Shown in pieces: positions 23,577 through 34,883 of a DNA stretch of 64,000 nt (its first letter is position 1; each line of letters starts with the position of its first letter). The position numbers and the translations under genes are program-made. The DNA comes from Barrientosiimonas humi (GTDB taxonomy: Bacteria; Actinomycetota; Actinomycetes; Actinomycetales; Dermatophilaceae), in NCBI RefSeq assembly GCF_006716095.1, contig NZ_VFOK01000001.1, positions 1,209,375 to 1,273,374 on the forward strand, given 5' to 3'. Under the pieces are notes generated by a model. That model had not been told where the DNA came from and did not search any database. It saw nothing but the letters and a program-made list of their open reading frames with translations.

Positions 23577-24350
23577 GTGGCCACCGTCCTGCTCGTCCGC
23601 CATGGCCGGACCACCGCCAACTCCTCGGGCGTGCTCGCCGGCTGGACCGAGGGCGTGGGGCTCGACGAGACCGGTCGCGAGCAGGTCGCGACGCTCGCCG
23701 GGCGCCTGCGCGACGTGCCGGTCGCGCGCATCGTGTCCAGCCCCCTGCAGCGCTGCCAGGAGACCGCCGCCGTGCTCGCGCAAGGTCGCGACGGCGTAAC
23801 CGTCGAGTCGGCCGACCAGCTGGGGGAGTGCCGCTACGGCGGCTGGACCGGCCGGCCCATCAAGGAGCTCGCGCAGGACCCGCTGTGGAAGGTCGTGCAG
23901 CGCCAGCCGTCGGCCGCGACGTTCCCGCCGGACGAGACCTACGCGCACGAGTCGCTGACCCAGATGAGCTCGCGCGCCGTCGAGGTCGTGCGCCGGATCG
24001 ACCGCGATGTCGAGGAGGCCCACGGCTCGTCGGCCGTCTGGGTCGCGGTGTCGCACGGCGACGTCATCAAGGCGCTGCTCGCCGACGCGCTCGGGATGCA
24101 CCTGGACTCCTTCCAGCGCATCGTCGTCGCGCCGGCGTCGCTGTCGGTCGTGCGCTACACCCCGCACCGCTCGTTCGTGCTGCGCAGCAACGACAACGGT
24201 GCGAGCGTGACCGACCTGGTGCCGGCGCCCGAGGAGGCGGCGAGCTCCGACGCGACGCCGGGCGGCGAGACGGGCACGTCCGCCGGCGACCCGGGCGCGC
24301 CCGCCGGCGACCCGGGTGGCCGTACCGGCTCGACCCGCGGCGCGGATTAG
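23577..24350 (+). CDS. Histidine-phosphatase superfamily protein (MSMEG_4193-like putative phosphomutase)
   Basis: A 257-residue branch-1 histidine phosphatase. The phosphohistidine motif is LLVRHGRTTANSSG at residues 5-18, the second catalytic segment is GECRYGGWTGR, and the late His is in VAVSHGDVIKALL. The last ~40 residues are a disordered Gly/Pro/Asp tail containing a repeated AGDPG unit encoded by a short direct DNA repeat. The substrate is unknown. In actinobacteria this family is found with DUF3090, a PI3/4-kinase-like protein and mshC, which is exactly the order here. Confidence 0.85.
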   Translation: MATVLLVRHGRTTANSSGVLAGWTEGVGLDETGREQVATLAGRLRDVPVARIVSSPLQRCQETAAVLAQGRDGVTVESADQLGECRYGGWTGRPIKELAQDPLWKVVQRQPSAATFPPDETYAHESLTQMSSRAVEVVRRIDRDVEEAHGSSAVWVAVSHGDVIKALLADALGMHLDSFQRIVVAPASLSVVRYTPHRSFVLRSNDNGASVTDLVPAPEEAASSDATPGGETGTSAGDPGAPAGDPGGRTGSTRGAD

Positions 24351-24353
24351 GCT
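24348..24353 (+). promoter_or_regulatory. Leaderless -10 box fused to the upstream stop codon
   Basis: TAGGCT ends 6 bases before ATG 24360. TAG is the phosphatase stop codon. Confidence 0.5.
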
Positions 24354-24359
24354 CGGACC

Positions 24360-24893
24360 ATGCCCTTGATCGAGTACGTCCGGCCCGACCGGTTCGTCGC
24401 GGGCACCGTCGGCCCGCCCGGGCAGCGCACGTTCTTCCTGCAGGCCGAGCAGGGACCCCGGGTCACGTCGGTCTCGCTGGAGAAGCAGCAGGTCCAGGTC
24501 CTCGCCGAACGCGTCGAGGAGCTGCTCGAGGAGGTGCCGGCCTCCTCGGCCGCCGACCCCGAGGACAACGCGCCGCTGAGCGCGCCGATCGACGACGAGT
24601 TCCGCGTCTCCACGCTCAGCCTCACCTGGGACGGCGAGCAGCAGGCCGTGATCATCGAGTGCTACGACGCGGAGGTCGAGCTGGAGCCCGACCTCGAGGG
24701 CGAGGGCGTCATCGAGGTCACCCCGCCCGACACCAACGTGCTCAAGGTGTCGCTGAGCGCCTCGGCCGCGCGCGAGTTCGTCCGCCGGTCGCTCGCGATG
24801 GTCGCGCAGGGCCGGCCGCCGTGCCCGTTCTGCGGCGGTCCGCTCGACCCGACCGGTCACATCTGCCCCCGCGCCAACGGCTACAAGCGCTGA
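24360..24893 (+). CDS. DUF3090 protein with C-terminal zinc-ribbon-like motif
   Basis: A 177-residue conserved actinobacterial protein (MPLIEYVRPDRFVAGTVG...). The body is beta-rich with a helical segment VQVLAERVEELLEEVP. The end, CPFCGGPLDPTGHIC, supplies CxxC...H..C ligands likely to hold a metal. No catalytic function is established to my knowledge. The constant neighbours (phosphatase before, PI3/4-kinase-like after, mshC next) suggest a shared pathway. Confidence 0.85.
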   Translation: MPLIEYVRPDRFVAGTVGPPGQRTFFLQAEQGPRVTSVSLEKQQVQVLAERVEELLEEVPASSAADPEDNAPLSAPIDDEFRVSTLSLTWDGEQQAVIIECYDAEVELEPDLEGEGVIEVTPPDTNVLKVSLSASAAREFVRRSLAMVAQGRPPCPFCGGPLDPTGHICPRANGYKR

Positions 24894-24895
24894 CC

Positions 24896-25684
24896 TTGGC
24901 CCTGCTGCGCGAGCTCGCCGACGGCGAGCTGGAGATCGAGGGTCGGCTGCTCGACGCCTCGAACCTCGCGCTGCGCGTGTGGGTGGGGGAGTCGCGCACG
25001 AGCGCGATCTACAAGCCCGTCCGCGGAGAGCGCGAGCTGTGGGACTTCCCCGACGGGACGCTCGCCGCCCGCGAGCGCGGGTCGTACCTCGTCTCCCGGG
25101 CCGGCGGCTGGGACCACATCCCCGAGACCGTGCTGCGCGACGGGCCGCTCGGCCCGGGCTCGGTGCAGCGCTGGGTGGGGCCGCTGGAGTCGACCGTGGT
25201 CGACCTGCCCGTGGGCCTCGTGCGGCTCGACGCGGTGGACGAGGTGCCGGAGGACTACCTGCCGGTGGTGGGGGTCGAGCTCGGTGACGGAACGCCGATG
25301 GCGGTCTCGCACGCCGACGAGGACCAGCTCGCCTCGCTCGCCGTGCTCGACGCGGTGCTCAACAACGCCGACCGCAAGGCCAGCCACCTCATCGAGGACG
25401 GCGACCGGCTCTGGGCGATCGACCACGGCGTCACGCTCAACACCGCGACCAAGCTGCGCACGGTGCTGTGGGGGTGGGCCGGCGACCCGCTGCGCGAGGC
25501 GGACGTGGAGCGGCTGCACCGGCTCGAGGCGGCGCTGTACGACGGGCTCACCGACGAGCTCGCCGACCTCATCACCGCGGCCGAGATCGACGCCCTCGGC
25601 GCGCGGGTGGAGCGGCTGCTGGCGAGCGGGGTGTTCCCCGAGCCGGACGGCGTACGCCACCCGCTCCCGTGGCCGTTGTGGTGA
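24896..25684 (+). CDS. PI3/4-kinase-like protein (SCO1664 family)
   Basis: A 262-residue protein. SNLALRVWVGESRTSAIYKP resembles a lipid-kinase nucleotide loop with the Lys. LASLAVLDAVLNNADRKASHL is the catalytic D-x3-N-type segment, and LWAIDHGVTLN stands where the metal-binding Asp sits. TTG 24896, 2 bases after the DUF3090 stop, is the likeliest start; there is no ATG before the conserved region. It is translationally coupled to DUF3090. A kinase next to a phosphatase is the notable context. The substrate, lipid or protein, is unknown. Confidence 0.78.
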   Translation: MALLRELADGELEIEGRLLDASNLALRVWVGESRTSAIYKPVRGERELWDFPDGTLAARERGSYLVSRAGGWDHIPETVLRDGPLGPGSVQRWVGPLESTVVDLPVGLVRLDAVDEVPEDYLPVVGVELGDGTPMAVSHADEDQLASLAVLDAVLNNADRKASHLIEDGDRLWAIDHGVTLNTATKLRTVLWGWAGDPLREADVERLHRLEAALYDGLTDELADLITAAEIDALGARVERLLASGVFPEPDGVRHPLPWPLW

Positions 25685-25700
25685 CGGTGCGCGGGTGGGC

Positions 25701-25722
25701 GCGGCGCGGCTGAGCGCGCCGC
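25701..25722 (+). terminator. Hairpin after the PI3/4-kinase-like gene
   Basis: GCGGCGCG and CGCGCCGC form a perfect 8-bp stem with a 6-base loop, 16 bp after the stop. There is no T tract. Confidence 0.4.
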
Positions 25723-25803
25723 ACACGGTACGCGGTGCGCCGCCCACGGTGTTGCGCCGCTCACACCCGGGCCGCTTCGGGGCACCGAGGCGCGGGTTCG
25801 TCG

Positions 25804-25828
25804 GTGTCGAGCCGTAGGCTCTCGACAC
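25804..25828 (+). promoter_or_regulatory. mshC leaderless promoter inside an 8-bp inverted repeat (operator-like)
   Basis: GTGTCGAG (25804-25811) and CTCGACAC (25821-25828) are perfect inverted repeats 9 bases apart. The spacer contains the -10 TAGGCT (25815-25820), and GTG 25829 follows directly. A dimeric regulator bound here would block transcription. Confidence 0.5.
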
Positions 25829-27127
25829 GTGGAGTCCTGGCCCGCCCCGTCCGTCCCCGCCCTCGCCGATGCAGCGCCGGCGCTGCGGCTGCACGACACC
25901 GCGAGCGGGACGCTGCAGCCGGTCGAGGGGAGCGACGGCACCGCGCGGATCTACGTCTGCGGCATCACCCCCTACGACGCCACCCACCTCGGGCACGCCG
26001 CGACCTACGTGACGTTCGACCTGGTCGGCCGGCTGCTGCGGGCGAACGGCCTGCGCGTGCGCTATGCGCAGAACGTCACCGACGTCGACGACCCGCTGTT
26101 CGAGCGGGCGGCGCGCGACGGCGTCGACTGGCGCGACCTCGGCCGCGAGGAGGTGCAGCTCTTCCGCGACGACATGACCGCCCTGCGCGTGCTGCCCCCG
26201 GACGCCTACGTCGGGGTCGAGGAGTCCATGCCCCGGCACGCGGCGCGGGTGAGCGAGCTGATCGAGTCGGGCGCGGCGTACCTCCTTCCGCTGCCGGACG
26301 GCGAGGCCGCGCAGGCGAGTGACGCCGCTCGGCCCGGCGACGAGCCCGGCCACGACGTCTATCTCGATCTGGCGCGCTGCCCGGACTTCGGCCACCTCAG
26401 CGGCTGGACGCGCGAGCAGATGCTCGACGTCTACGCCGAGCGCGGCGGCGACCCCGACCGCCCCGGCAAGCGCGACGTGCTCGACCCGCTGCTGTGGCGG
26501 GCCGCGCGCGACGGTGAGCCCTCGTGGCCGGGCCCCGACGGCGCCGGACCCGGCCGGCCCGGGTGGCACCTGGAGTGCACGACCATCGCCCTGGACGAGC
26601 TCGGCCCGGGCTTCGACGTGCAGGGCGGCGGCACCGACCTGGTCTTCCCGCACCACGAGATGAGCGCGGTGCAGGCCGAGGCGCTGCCGGGGTCGCCCGC
26701 CTTCGCGCAGGTCTACTCCCACCAGGCGATGGTCGGTTATGACGGCGCGAAGATGAGCAAGTCGCTCGGCAACCTGGTGCGGGTGTCCGACCTGCGCGCG
26801 CAGGGCGTCGACCCGATGGCAGTCCGGCTGGTGCTGCTCGACCAGCACTACCGGCAGGAGTGGGGCTACACCGACGAGCTCCTCTCGGCGGCGCAGGCCC
26901 GCCTGGACCGGTGGCGTGAAGGACTGCTCGGCCACCCGGCGTGCGACCGCGCGCTGGTCGCCACCGTCGCCGAACGGCTGGCCGACGACCTCGACAGCCC
27001 CGGCGCCCTCGCGGCGATCGACCGGTGGATCGGGGAGCACCCCGACGGCGCCGACGACGGCTCGGACGTCTCGGTGGCGGACGCCGTCGACGCGCTGCTG
27101 GGCGTCGAGCTGCGACCCGAGGGCTGA
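25829..27127 (+). CDS. mshC: Mycothiol biosynthesis ligase MshC (Cys:GlcN-Ins ligase)
   Basis: A 432-residue enzyme joining cysteine to glucosaminyl-inositol with ATP, the penultimate step of mycothiol synthesis, in the cytosol. It is cysteinyl-tRNA-synthetase-like. The opening is YVCGITPYDATHLGHAATYV with HIGH-like THLGH (about 52-56), then VTDVDDPLFERA. The zinc/Cys site region is GWHLECTTIAL with DLVFPHHEMSAVQAE, and the KMSKS loop is GAKMSKSLGN (about 306-315). The length fits MshC rather than CysS, which would have an anticodon domain. The GTG start lies right after the promoter palindrome. Confidence 0.95.
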   Translation: MESWPAPSVPALADAAPALRLHDTASGTLQPVEGSDGTARIYVCGITPYDATHLGHAATYVTFDLVGRLLRANGLRVRYAQNVTDVDDPLFERAARDGVDWRDLGREEVQLFRDDMTALRVLPPDAYVGVEESMPRHAARVSELIESGAAYLLPLPDGEAAQASDAARPGDEPGHDVYLDLARCPDFGHLSGWTREQMLDVYAERGGDPDRPGKRDVLDPLLWRAARDGEPSWPGPDGAGPGRPGWHLECTTIALDELGPGFDVQGGGTDLVFPHHEMSAVQAEALPGSPAFAQVYSHQAMVGYDGAKMSKSLGNLVRVSDLRAQGVDPMAVRLVLLDQHYRQEWGYTDELLSAAQARLDRWREGLLGHPACDRALVATVAERLADDLDSPGALAAIDRWIGEHPDGADDGSDVSVADAVDALLGVELRPEG

Positions 27128-27153
27128 ACCGGGTAGCAGCACGGCCAGAGCCC

Positions 27154-29052
27154 TCACGACTGCGGCGCGTTGCGCCGCGCCGCACCCTGCCGCCCGCGCC
27201 TCCGACGCCGCCACGGGTCGAGCCGCCGCCGGCCCCCGCCCGGCACCTCCTCGGCGGTGAGCGGCGCCGGGTCCTGGACGCCTTCGATCAACCCGGCAAG
27301 GCCGGCCTCCAGCCGTGAGATCTGCGCCCCGGGCTCTGCCGTGTCGGCCGGGTCGTCATAGCGCGCCGGATGCGTCGAAACCTCTTGTCCTGTAAGGGTT
27401 TTCCAGCGCAGCTCACCGGCCGGTCCGGGCGTGACCGTCCACCACCGCCGCGTCTTGGGGTTGTGGTGGCCGCGGTGCAGCGCGATCAGGTTGTCGGGGT
27501 GGGTCGCGCCATCGGCCGGGCGTTCGGCGCCGGCCTGCCACTCGCGCACATGGTCCAGGTCGGCACCCACGGCGGAGTACTCGCACCCGGGGGCGCGGCA
27601 CCGTCCGTCGCGGGCGATGACGTACTCACGCATGGCCCGCGTCGGCACGTAGCTGCGCGTCGTCTCGATCGCCGTGCCGGACGCCGGATCGGTGACGATG
27701 CGGCGCAGCGTGGACCCTGCTTGCACGGCGACGCGGCGCACCTGCGCGGCGGTGAGGAATCCCCGACCCGGTGCCTCGGCCACGCGGTCGTCGAGGCCGA
27801 GCAGGGTGGACAGCGAGACCACCACGTGCACCCGCCCCGGCGGCGCGTCACCCAGCAGCTGGTCGTCGGGCACCGTGCCGTGGACGAGCAGGTCGGTGGC
27901 GAGGTCGGAGCGCAGCTGTGCCAGGGTGCGCGGGTCGCCGGCCTGGCGGGCGGTGCGGGCGAGACCATCGATGCGCTCGTGCGCCGCGAACACCCGGTCG
28001 GCCTCGGCGCTGAGGTCGAGGTAGGCCATGCCGTGGTCGCCGGGCGACACCTTCACCTCACGTCGGGAGCGGGCCTGCGCCTGCACCCGGTCCGCGTCGC
28101 GGTCGGGCGGCAACGCCGAGGCCACCGACCGCGCCAGCCGCTTGCGGAACGTGTCCTGCGAGACGCCGCCGAGCTCGACGAGAGCCGCTGTCTCCGAGGC
28201 GAATCCGTCGGGTACGCCCTCGTTCGCGTGCCCGGCGCGGTCACCGGGGCGGTCGTCGGGGCGGTCGTCGCGGCACTCGGTGGGGCCGGGGTCCGTGGTG
28301 GAGAACCGCGGGAACGTGCGGTGCCCTCCCACCCGGGGATCCGTGGCGTCGGTCGCGGTCCCGTCGATGGGCCGCAGGGTCGAGCGGGCGACCTGGTCCG
28401 CCGTGAGCGGGTCGAGGTGCTTGGTCTCCTTCAGGACCGTGCTCGCCCGGTGCAGGGTGGTGGTGCCGCTCGCGACCCGGGCGCGCAGGTATCCCGCGCG
28501 CTCGTCGGTCGCCGACGCCAGCGCGACCCGCTCGAGGCACTGGGTGATGGGCAGCCCCGTCAGCAGCTGCAGCTCGGTGGCGACGGCGGTCCGCGCCAGG
28601 GCGCCGCGCGCCTTCCTGCGGGACGTCGGATCGCGTTGCCCCAGGTCGAGATCGGGATCGCACTCGACCGCGGCGAGCAGGCGCCGGGTGCCCTCGAGCT
28701 CGATCGACTCGGCCCAGGACTGCACACCGCGCGCGACCCGGATGAGCTGTCCGGCAGCCCTGCGCGCCTCGGCCGGGTCGTCGAGCGGGTCGGGCCCGCC
28801 CGCCACCACCGTCGGCCCGTGCAACGGGTTCGACCGGGGGAGGATGCTCCGCCTCGGCGGGCCGGCCCCGTCGCGCGCACCGACTCCACGTCGCGTGGCG
28901 TCTGCGTCGCTGACCGCCGGACGCTCGGCGATCGCGTCGATCGCCTGGACCAGCCAGTCGACGACGTGGTCGGGCAGCCCGTCGAGCGACACCACCCGCG
29001 CCGGCAGCACGAAGCTCGGCTCGACCGTGTCGACCAGGTCCTGAACGCTCAT
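27154..29052 (-). CDS. DUF222-HNH endonuclease (13E12-repeat-like family)
   Basis: A 632-residue protein. An N-terminal/central DUF222 region (LIRVARGVQSWAESIELEGT, GVSQDTFRKRLARSVASALP) leads to an HNH nuclease: VIARDGRCRAPGCEYSAVGA (zinc Cys), DLDHVREWQAG, NLIALHRGHHNPKTRRWW. A basic Arg-rich tail ends the protein. The group corresponds to the REP13E12 family of mycobacteria, often multicopy and damage-inducible. ATG 29052 has GGGGAAGG 5 bases upstream. An SOS-like box and -10 lie further up. Two palindromic element sites occur inside it. Confidence 0.88.
   Translation of the reverse strand: MSVQDLVDTVEPSFVLPARVVSLDGLPDHVVDWLVQAIDAIAERPAVSDADATRRGVGARDGAGPPRRSILPRSNPLHGPTVVAGGPDPLDDPAEARRAAGQLIRVARGVQSWAESIELEGTRRLLAAVECDPDLDLGQRDPTSRRKARGALARTAVATELQLLTGLPITQCLERVALASATDERAGYLRARVASGTTTLHRASTVLKETKHLDPLTADQVARSTLRPIDGTATDATDPRVGGHRTFPRFSTTDPGPTECRDDRPDDRPGDRAGHANEGVPDGFASETAALVELGGVSQDTFRKRLARSVASALPPDRDADRVQAQARSRREVKVSPGDHGMAYLDLSAEADRVFAAHERIDGLARTARQAGDPRTLAQLRSDLATDLLVHGTVPDDQLLGDAPPGRVHVVVSLSTLLGLDDRVAEAPGRGFLTAAQVRRVAVQAGSTLRRIVTDPASGTAIETTRSYVPTRAMREYVIARDGRCRAPGCEYSAVGADLDHVREWQAGAERPADGATHPDNLIALHRGHHNPKTRRWWTVTPGPAGELRWKTLTGQEVSTHPARYDDPADTAEPGAQISRLEAGLAGLIEGVQDPAPLTAEEVPGGGRRRLDPWRRRRRGRQGAARRNAPQS
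27374..27400 (-). repeat. In-frame palindromic element, site 5 (in HNH gene)
   Basis: Codons AAA ACC CTT ACA GGA CAA, then GAG GTT TCG (KTLTGQEVS). This is the lowest-GC site, about 44 percent. Confidence 0.55.
28627..28653 (-). repeat. In-frame palindromic element, weak site (HNH gene)
   Basis: Codons GAT CTC GAC CTG GGG CAA, then CGC GAT CCG (DLDLGQRDP). It resembles the SelO site more than the main consensus. Confidence 0.3.
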
Positions 29053-29120
29053 CGCACCTTCCCCTGTCTGCGCCGGCGCTGCCCCCGAGACCCGTTGTCG
29101 TGCAGTGACGGCGCCGCGTT

Positions 29121-29142
29121 CCGTACGTCTGTTCGAAGACTA
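29121..29142 (-). promoter_or_regulatory. SOS/LexA-like box overlapping the HNH gene promoter
   Basis: Minus strand: TCGAAC-AGAC-GTACGG (29136-29121) matches the actinobacterial LexA pattern TCGAAC-N4-GTTCGA at ten of twelve positions. It abuts the -10 box TAGTCT (29142-29137). Repression by LexA and induction on DNA damage would follow. This stretch (29053-29374) otherwise holds the paired repeats and the next gene's -10. Confidence 0.45.
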
Positions 29143-29207
29143 GGTGCGACCACCGACAAGCCCCCGAAACAGTCCTACGAGACCTGTCGACCCGCGGCCT
29201 TGCCCGG

Positions 29208-29296
29208 CTGTCCGCATGGTTCGGACAGCGCCCGGCAGCAGCGGCCTCGGTCTTGCGTCGCTCCCGAGCCAGGTGGGTGTCCGCATGGTTCGGACA
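29208..29296 (+). repeat. Two identical 19-bp inverted-repeat motifs 69 bp apart
   Basis: TGTCCGCATGGTTCGGACA occurs at 29209-29227 and 29278-29296. Each copy has TGTCCG/CGGACA arms. It may be a paired operator or a small dispersed repeat linked to the HNH gene. Confidence 0.7.
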
Positions 29297-29362
29297 GGCT
29301 GCCGAACATCCCGGGCGGCGCAGGGGAGGCCTGTGCGGGGTGGCCCTGTCGGTGGCCGGGCC

Positions 29363-29368
29363 TAGCGT
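29363..29368 (+). promoter_or_regulatory. Leaderless -10 box of the first MDMPI-like gene
   Basis: TAGCGT ends 6 bases before ATG 29375. Confidence 0.55.
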
Positions 29369-29374
29369 CGTGCC

Positions 29375-30034
29375 ATGGCACTCACCATCGACATCGACGC
29401 CGGGCGTACGGCGCTCGTGGACTCGATCGACAGCCTGCTGGGGGTGATCGACGGCCTGAGCGAGTACGACCTGTTCGCCCCGTCGCGGTGTCACGGCTGG
29501 TCACGCCTCGACGTCGTCACGCACCTGGTGTTCGGCGGCACCGAGATCCTGATGGGCCTCGCGAGCCGCAGCGACGATCGCCCGACGGTCGACGCGGCGA
29601 GCTACTGGCGGTCCTACGCGCAGCTCACGAGTGACGACGACCCGGTGGAGGAGCTGATGGCGCAGCGGCGCCGCGCGATGAGCTATCGGCGGCCGGACTC
29701 GGTGCGGGCGCACCTGCGCGACGTGTTCGGGGCCGTGCGCACCGGGGCCGTGGCGCTCGACGACCGGCACGTCACCTGGCAGGGGCAGACGTTCACCGCC
29801 GGTGACTTCGCCGCGAGCTGGGCGGTCGAGCACGCCGTCCACCACCTCGACCTGCGCCTCGACGACCCGCCGGCGCCCACGGCCCTGCGGCTGGCCCGGG
29901 CAACGGTCGACGCGCTGCTGTCGGTGCCCACGCCGCCCACGTGGGACGACACAAGAGCGGTGCTGATCGGTGCCGGGCGGCTGCCGGCCGCGGACGACGG
30001 GCCGCACCCGGACGAGCTGCCGGCGCTCGGCTGA
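29375..30034 (+). CDS. Maleylpyruvate-isomerase-family, mycothiol-dependent-type protein
   Basis: A 219-residue DinB-like four-helix protein. The family's metal site is visible as CHGWSRLDVVTHLVFG (His in THL, about residue 50) and WAVEHAVHHLDLRL (His pair near 150). MDMPI-type enzymes use mycothiol as cofactor or leaving group for isomerisation or transfer. mshC lies 2 kb upstream, so the cofactor is available. The reaction is not predictable. Convergent with the PAC2 gene. Confidence 0.78.
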   Translation: MALTIDIDAGRTALVDSIDSLLGVIDGLSEYDLFAPSRCHGWSRLDVVTHLVFGGTEILMGLASRSDDRPTVDAASYWRSYAQLTSDDDPVEELMAQRRRAMSYRRPDSVRAHLRDVFGAVRTGAVALDDRHVTWQGQTFTAGDFAASWAVEHAVHHLDLRLDDPPAPTALRLARATVDALLSVPTPPTWDDTRAVLIGAGRLPAADDGPHPDELPALG

Positions 30035-30040
30035 GGCGGT

Positions 30041-30889
30041 TCAGCCGTGGTCGTCGTCCCGCCGCCGCAGGTATCGCTCGAACTCGCGCGCGATCGCGTC
30101 GCCGCTGGCCTCGGGCAGCTCGGTGGTGTCCTGCGCCTGCTCGAGCGACTGGACGTACTCCGCGACCTCCTCGTCGGACTGCGCCAGCTCGTCGACGCCG
30201 TGCTCCCACGCGCGCGCCTGCTCGGGGAGATCGTCGTGACCGATGAGCGTGTCGAACAGCTCCTCGAGCCGGGTGAGCAGCGCCAGGGTCGCCTTGGGCG
30301 AGGGGCTGCCACCGGCGTAATGAGGCACCGCGGCCCAGCACGACAGCGTGGCCAGCCCGGCCTGGTGCGCGGCGTCGACGACGACGCCGACGATGCCGGT
30401 GGGGCCTTCGTACTGGCTCGCCTCGAGGTCGTAGCGCTGCCGGGTCTCCTCGTGCTCGGAGGTCACCGTCACCGGGATGGGCCGGGTGTGCGGCACGTCG
30501 GCGAGCAGTCCGCCGAGGGTGATGAGCGTGCCGACCTCGCACTCGGTCGCCAGGTCGATGAGCTCCTGGGTGTAGGTCATCCACCGCATCGACGGCTCGA
30601 TGCCCTGCACCAGCAGCACGTCACGGTCGAGCGGGGTGTCCTGGGCCAGCAGGATGCGCGTCGTGGGCCAGCGGACCTTGCGCTCGCCGCCCTCCTGGAC
30701 GGTGCGCGGCCGGTTGACCTGGAAGTCGTAGTAGTCCTCCGGGTCGAGCGCGGCTACGGGCTCGGCACCCCAGGTGCGGGCCAGGTGGGTGAGCGTCGCG
30801 GAGGCGGTCTCGCCGGCGTCGTTCCACCCCTCGAACGCCGCGATCATGATCGGGTCCCGCAGCTCGGGCAGGTCCTCCAGCTGGATCAC
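30041..30889 (-). CDS. PAC2-family (proteasome-assembly-chaperone-like) protein
   Basis: A 282-residue actinobacterial PAC2 protein (VIQLEDLPELRDPIMIAAFE, GWNDAGETASATLTHL). Family blocks include QGIEPSMRWMTYTQELIDLA, LLADVPHTRPIPVT and GVVVDAAHQAGLATLSCWAA. Eukaryotic PAC2 helps proteasome assembly; the bacterial function is not proven. It lies beside metH, as in mycobacteria where Rv2125 neighbours metH, and in the wider proteasome neighbourhood. GTG 30889 is chosen because AGGAGG lies 9 bases upstream; longer frames overlap metH. Confidence 0.82.
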   Translation of the reverse strand: MIQLEDLPELRDPIMIAAFEGWNDAGETASATLTHLARTWGAEPVAALDPEDYYDFQVNRPRTVQEGGERKVRWPTTRILLAQDTPLDRDVLLVQGIEPSMRWMTYTQELIDLATECEVGTLITLGGLLADVPHTRPIPVTVTSEHEETRQRYDLEASQYEGPTGIVGVVVDAAHQAGLATLSCWAAVPHYAGGSPSPKATLALLTRLEELFDTLIGHDDLPEQARAWEHGVDELAQSDEEVAEYVQSLEQAQDTTELPEASGDAIAREFERYLRRRDDDHG

Positions 30890-30926
30890 GGCGGGCGTCC
30901 TCCTCGGGTGAGCGGTGCAGGGCACC

Positions 30927-30932
30927 ACCCTA
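30927..30932 (-). promoter_or_regulatory. -10 box of the PAC2 gene
   Basis: TAGGGT (minus strand) gives a leader of about 30 bases with AGGAGG (30904-30899). Confidence 0.5.
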
Positions 30933-30980
30933 GGCCGATCCGACCCGTGGTCCGTGCGGCAACCGCGGCGGCGCGCCTCG

Positions 30981-31008
30981 TAGCATGGCGGGGTCCCCGA
31001 GCCGGAGG
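30981..31008 (+). promoter_or_regulatory. metH -10 box and ribosome site that fix a TTG start
   Basis: TAGCAT (30981-30986) and GGAGG (31004-31008), which sits 5 bases before TTG 31014. No ATG is available between the -10 box and the conserved region. Confidence 0.55.
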
Positions 31009-31013
31009 TCTTC

Positions 31014-34882
<3,869 letters not shown>

Positions 34883-34883
<1 letters not shown>

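Noticed and set aside
23779-23805. LAQG segment in the phosphatase gene as a palindromic element
   Set aside because: CAA is in the right phase but neither arm is recognisable.
29208-29296. Two identical repeats with a ~50-base spacer, CRISPR-like
   Set aside because: Only two copies, no third repeat, no cas genes, and each repeat is itself an inverted repeat of operator size.
30890-31013. Cobalamin riboswitch upstream of metH
   Set aside because: Only about 30 bases lie between the -10 box and the TTG start, too short, and no B12-box sequence is present.
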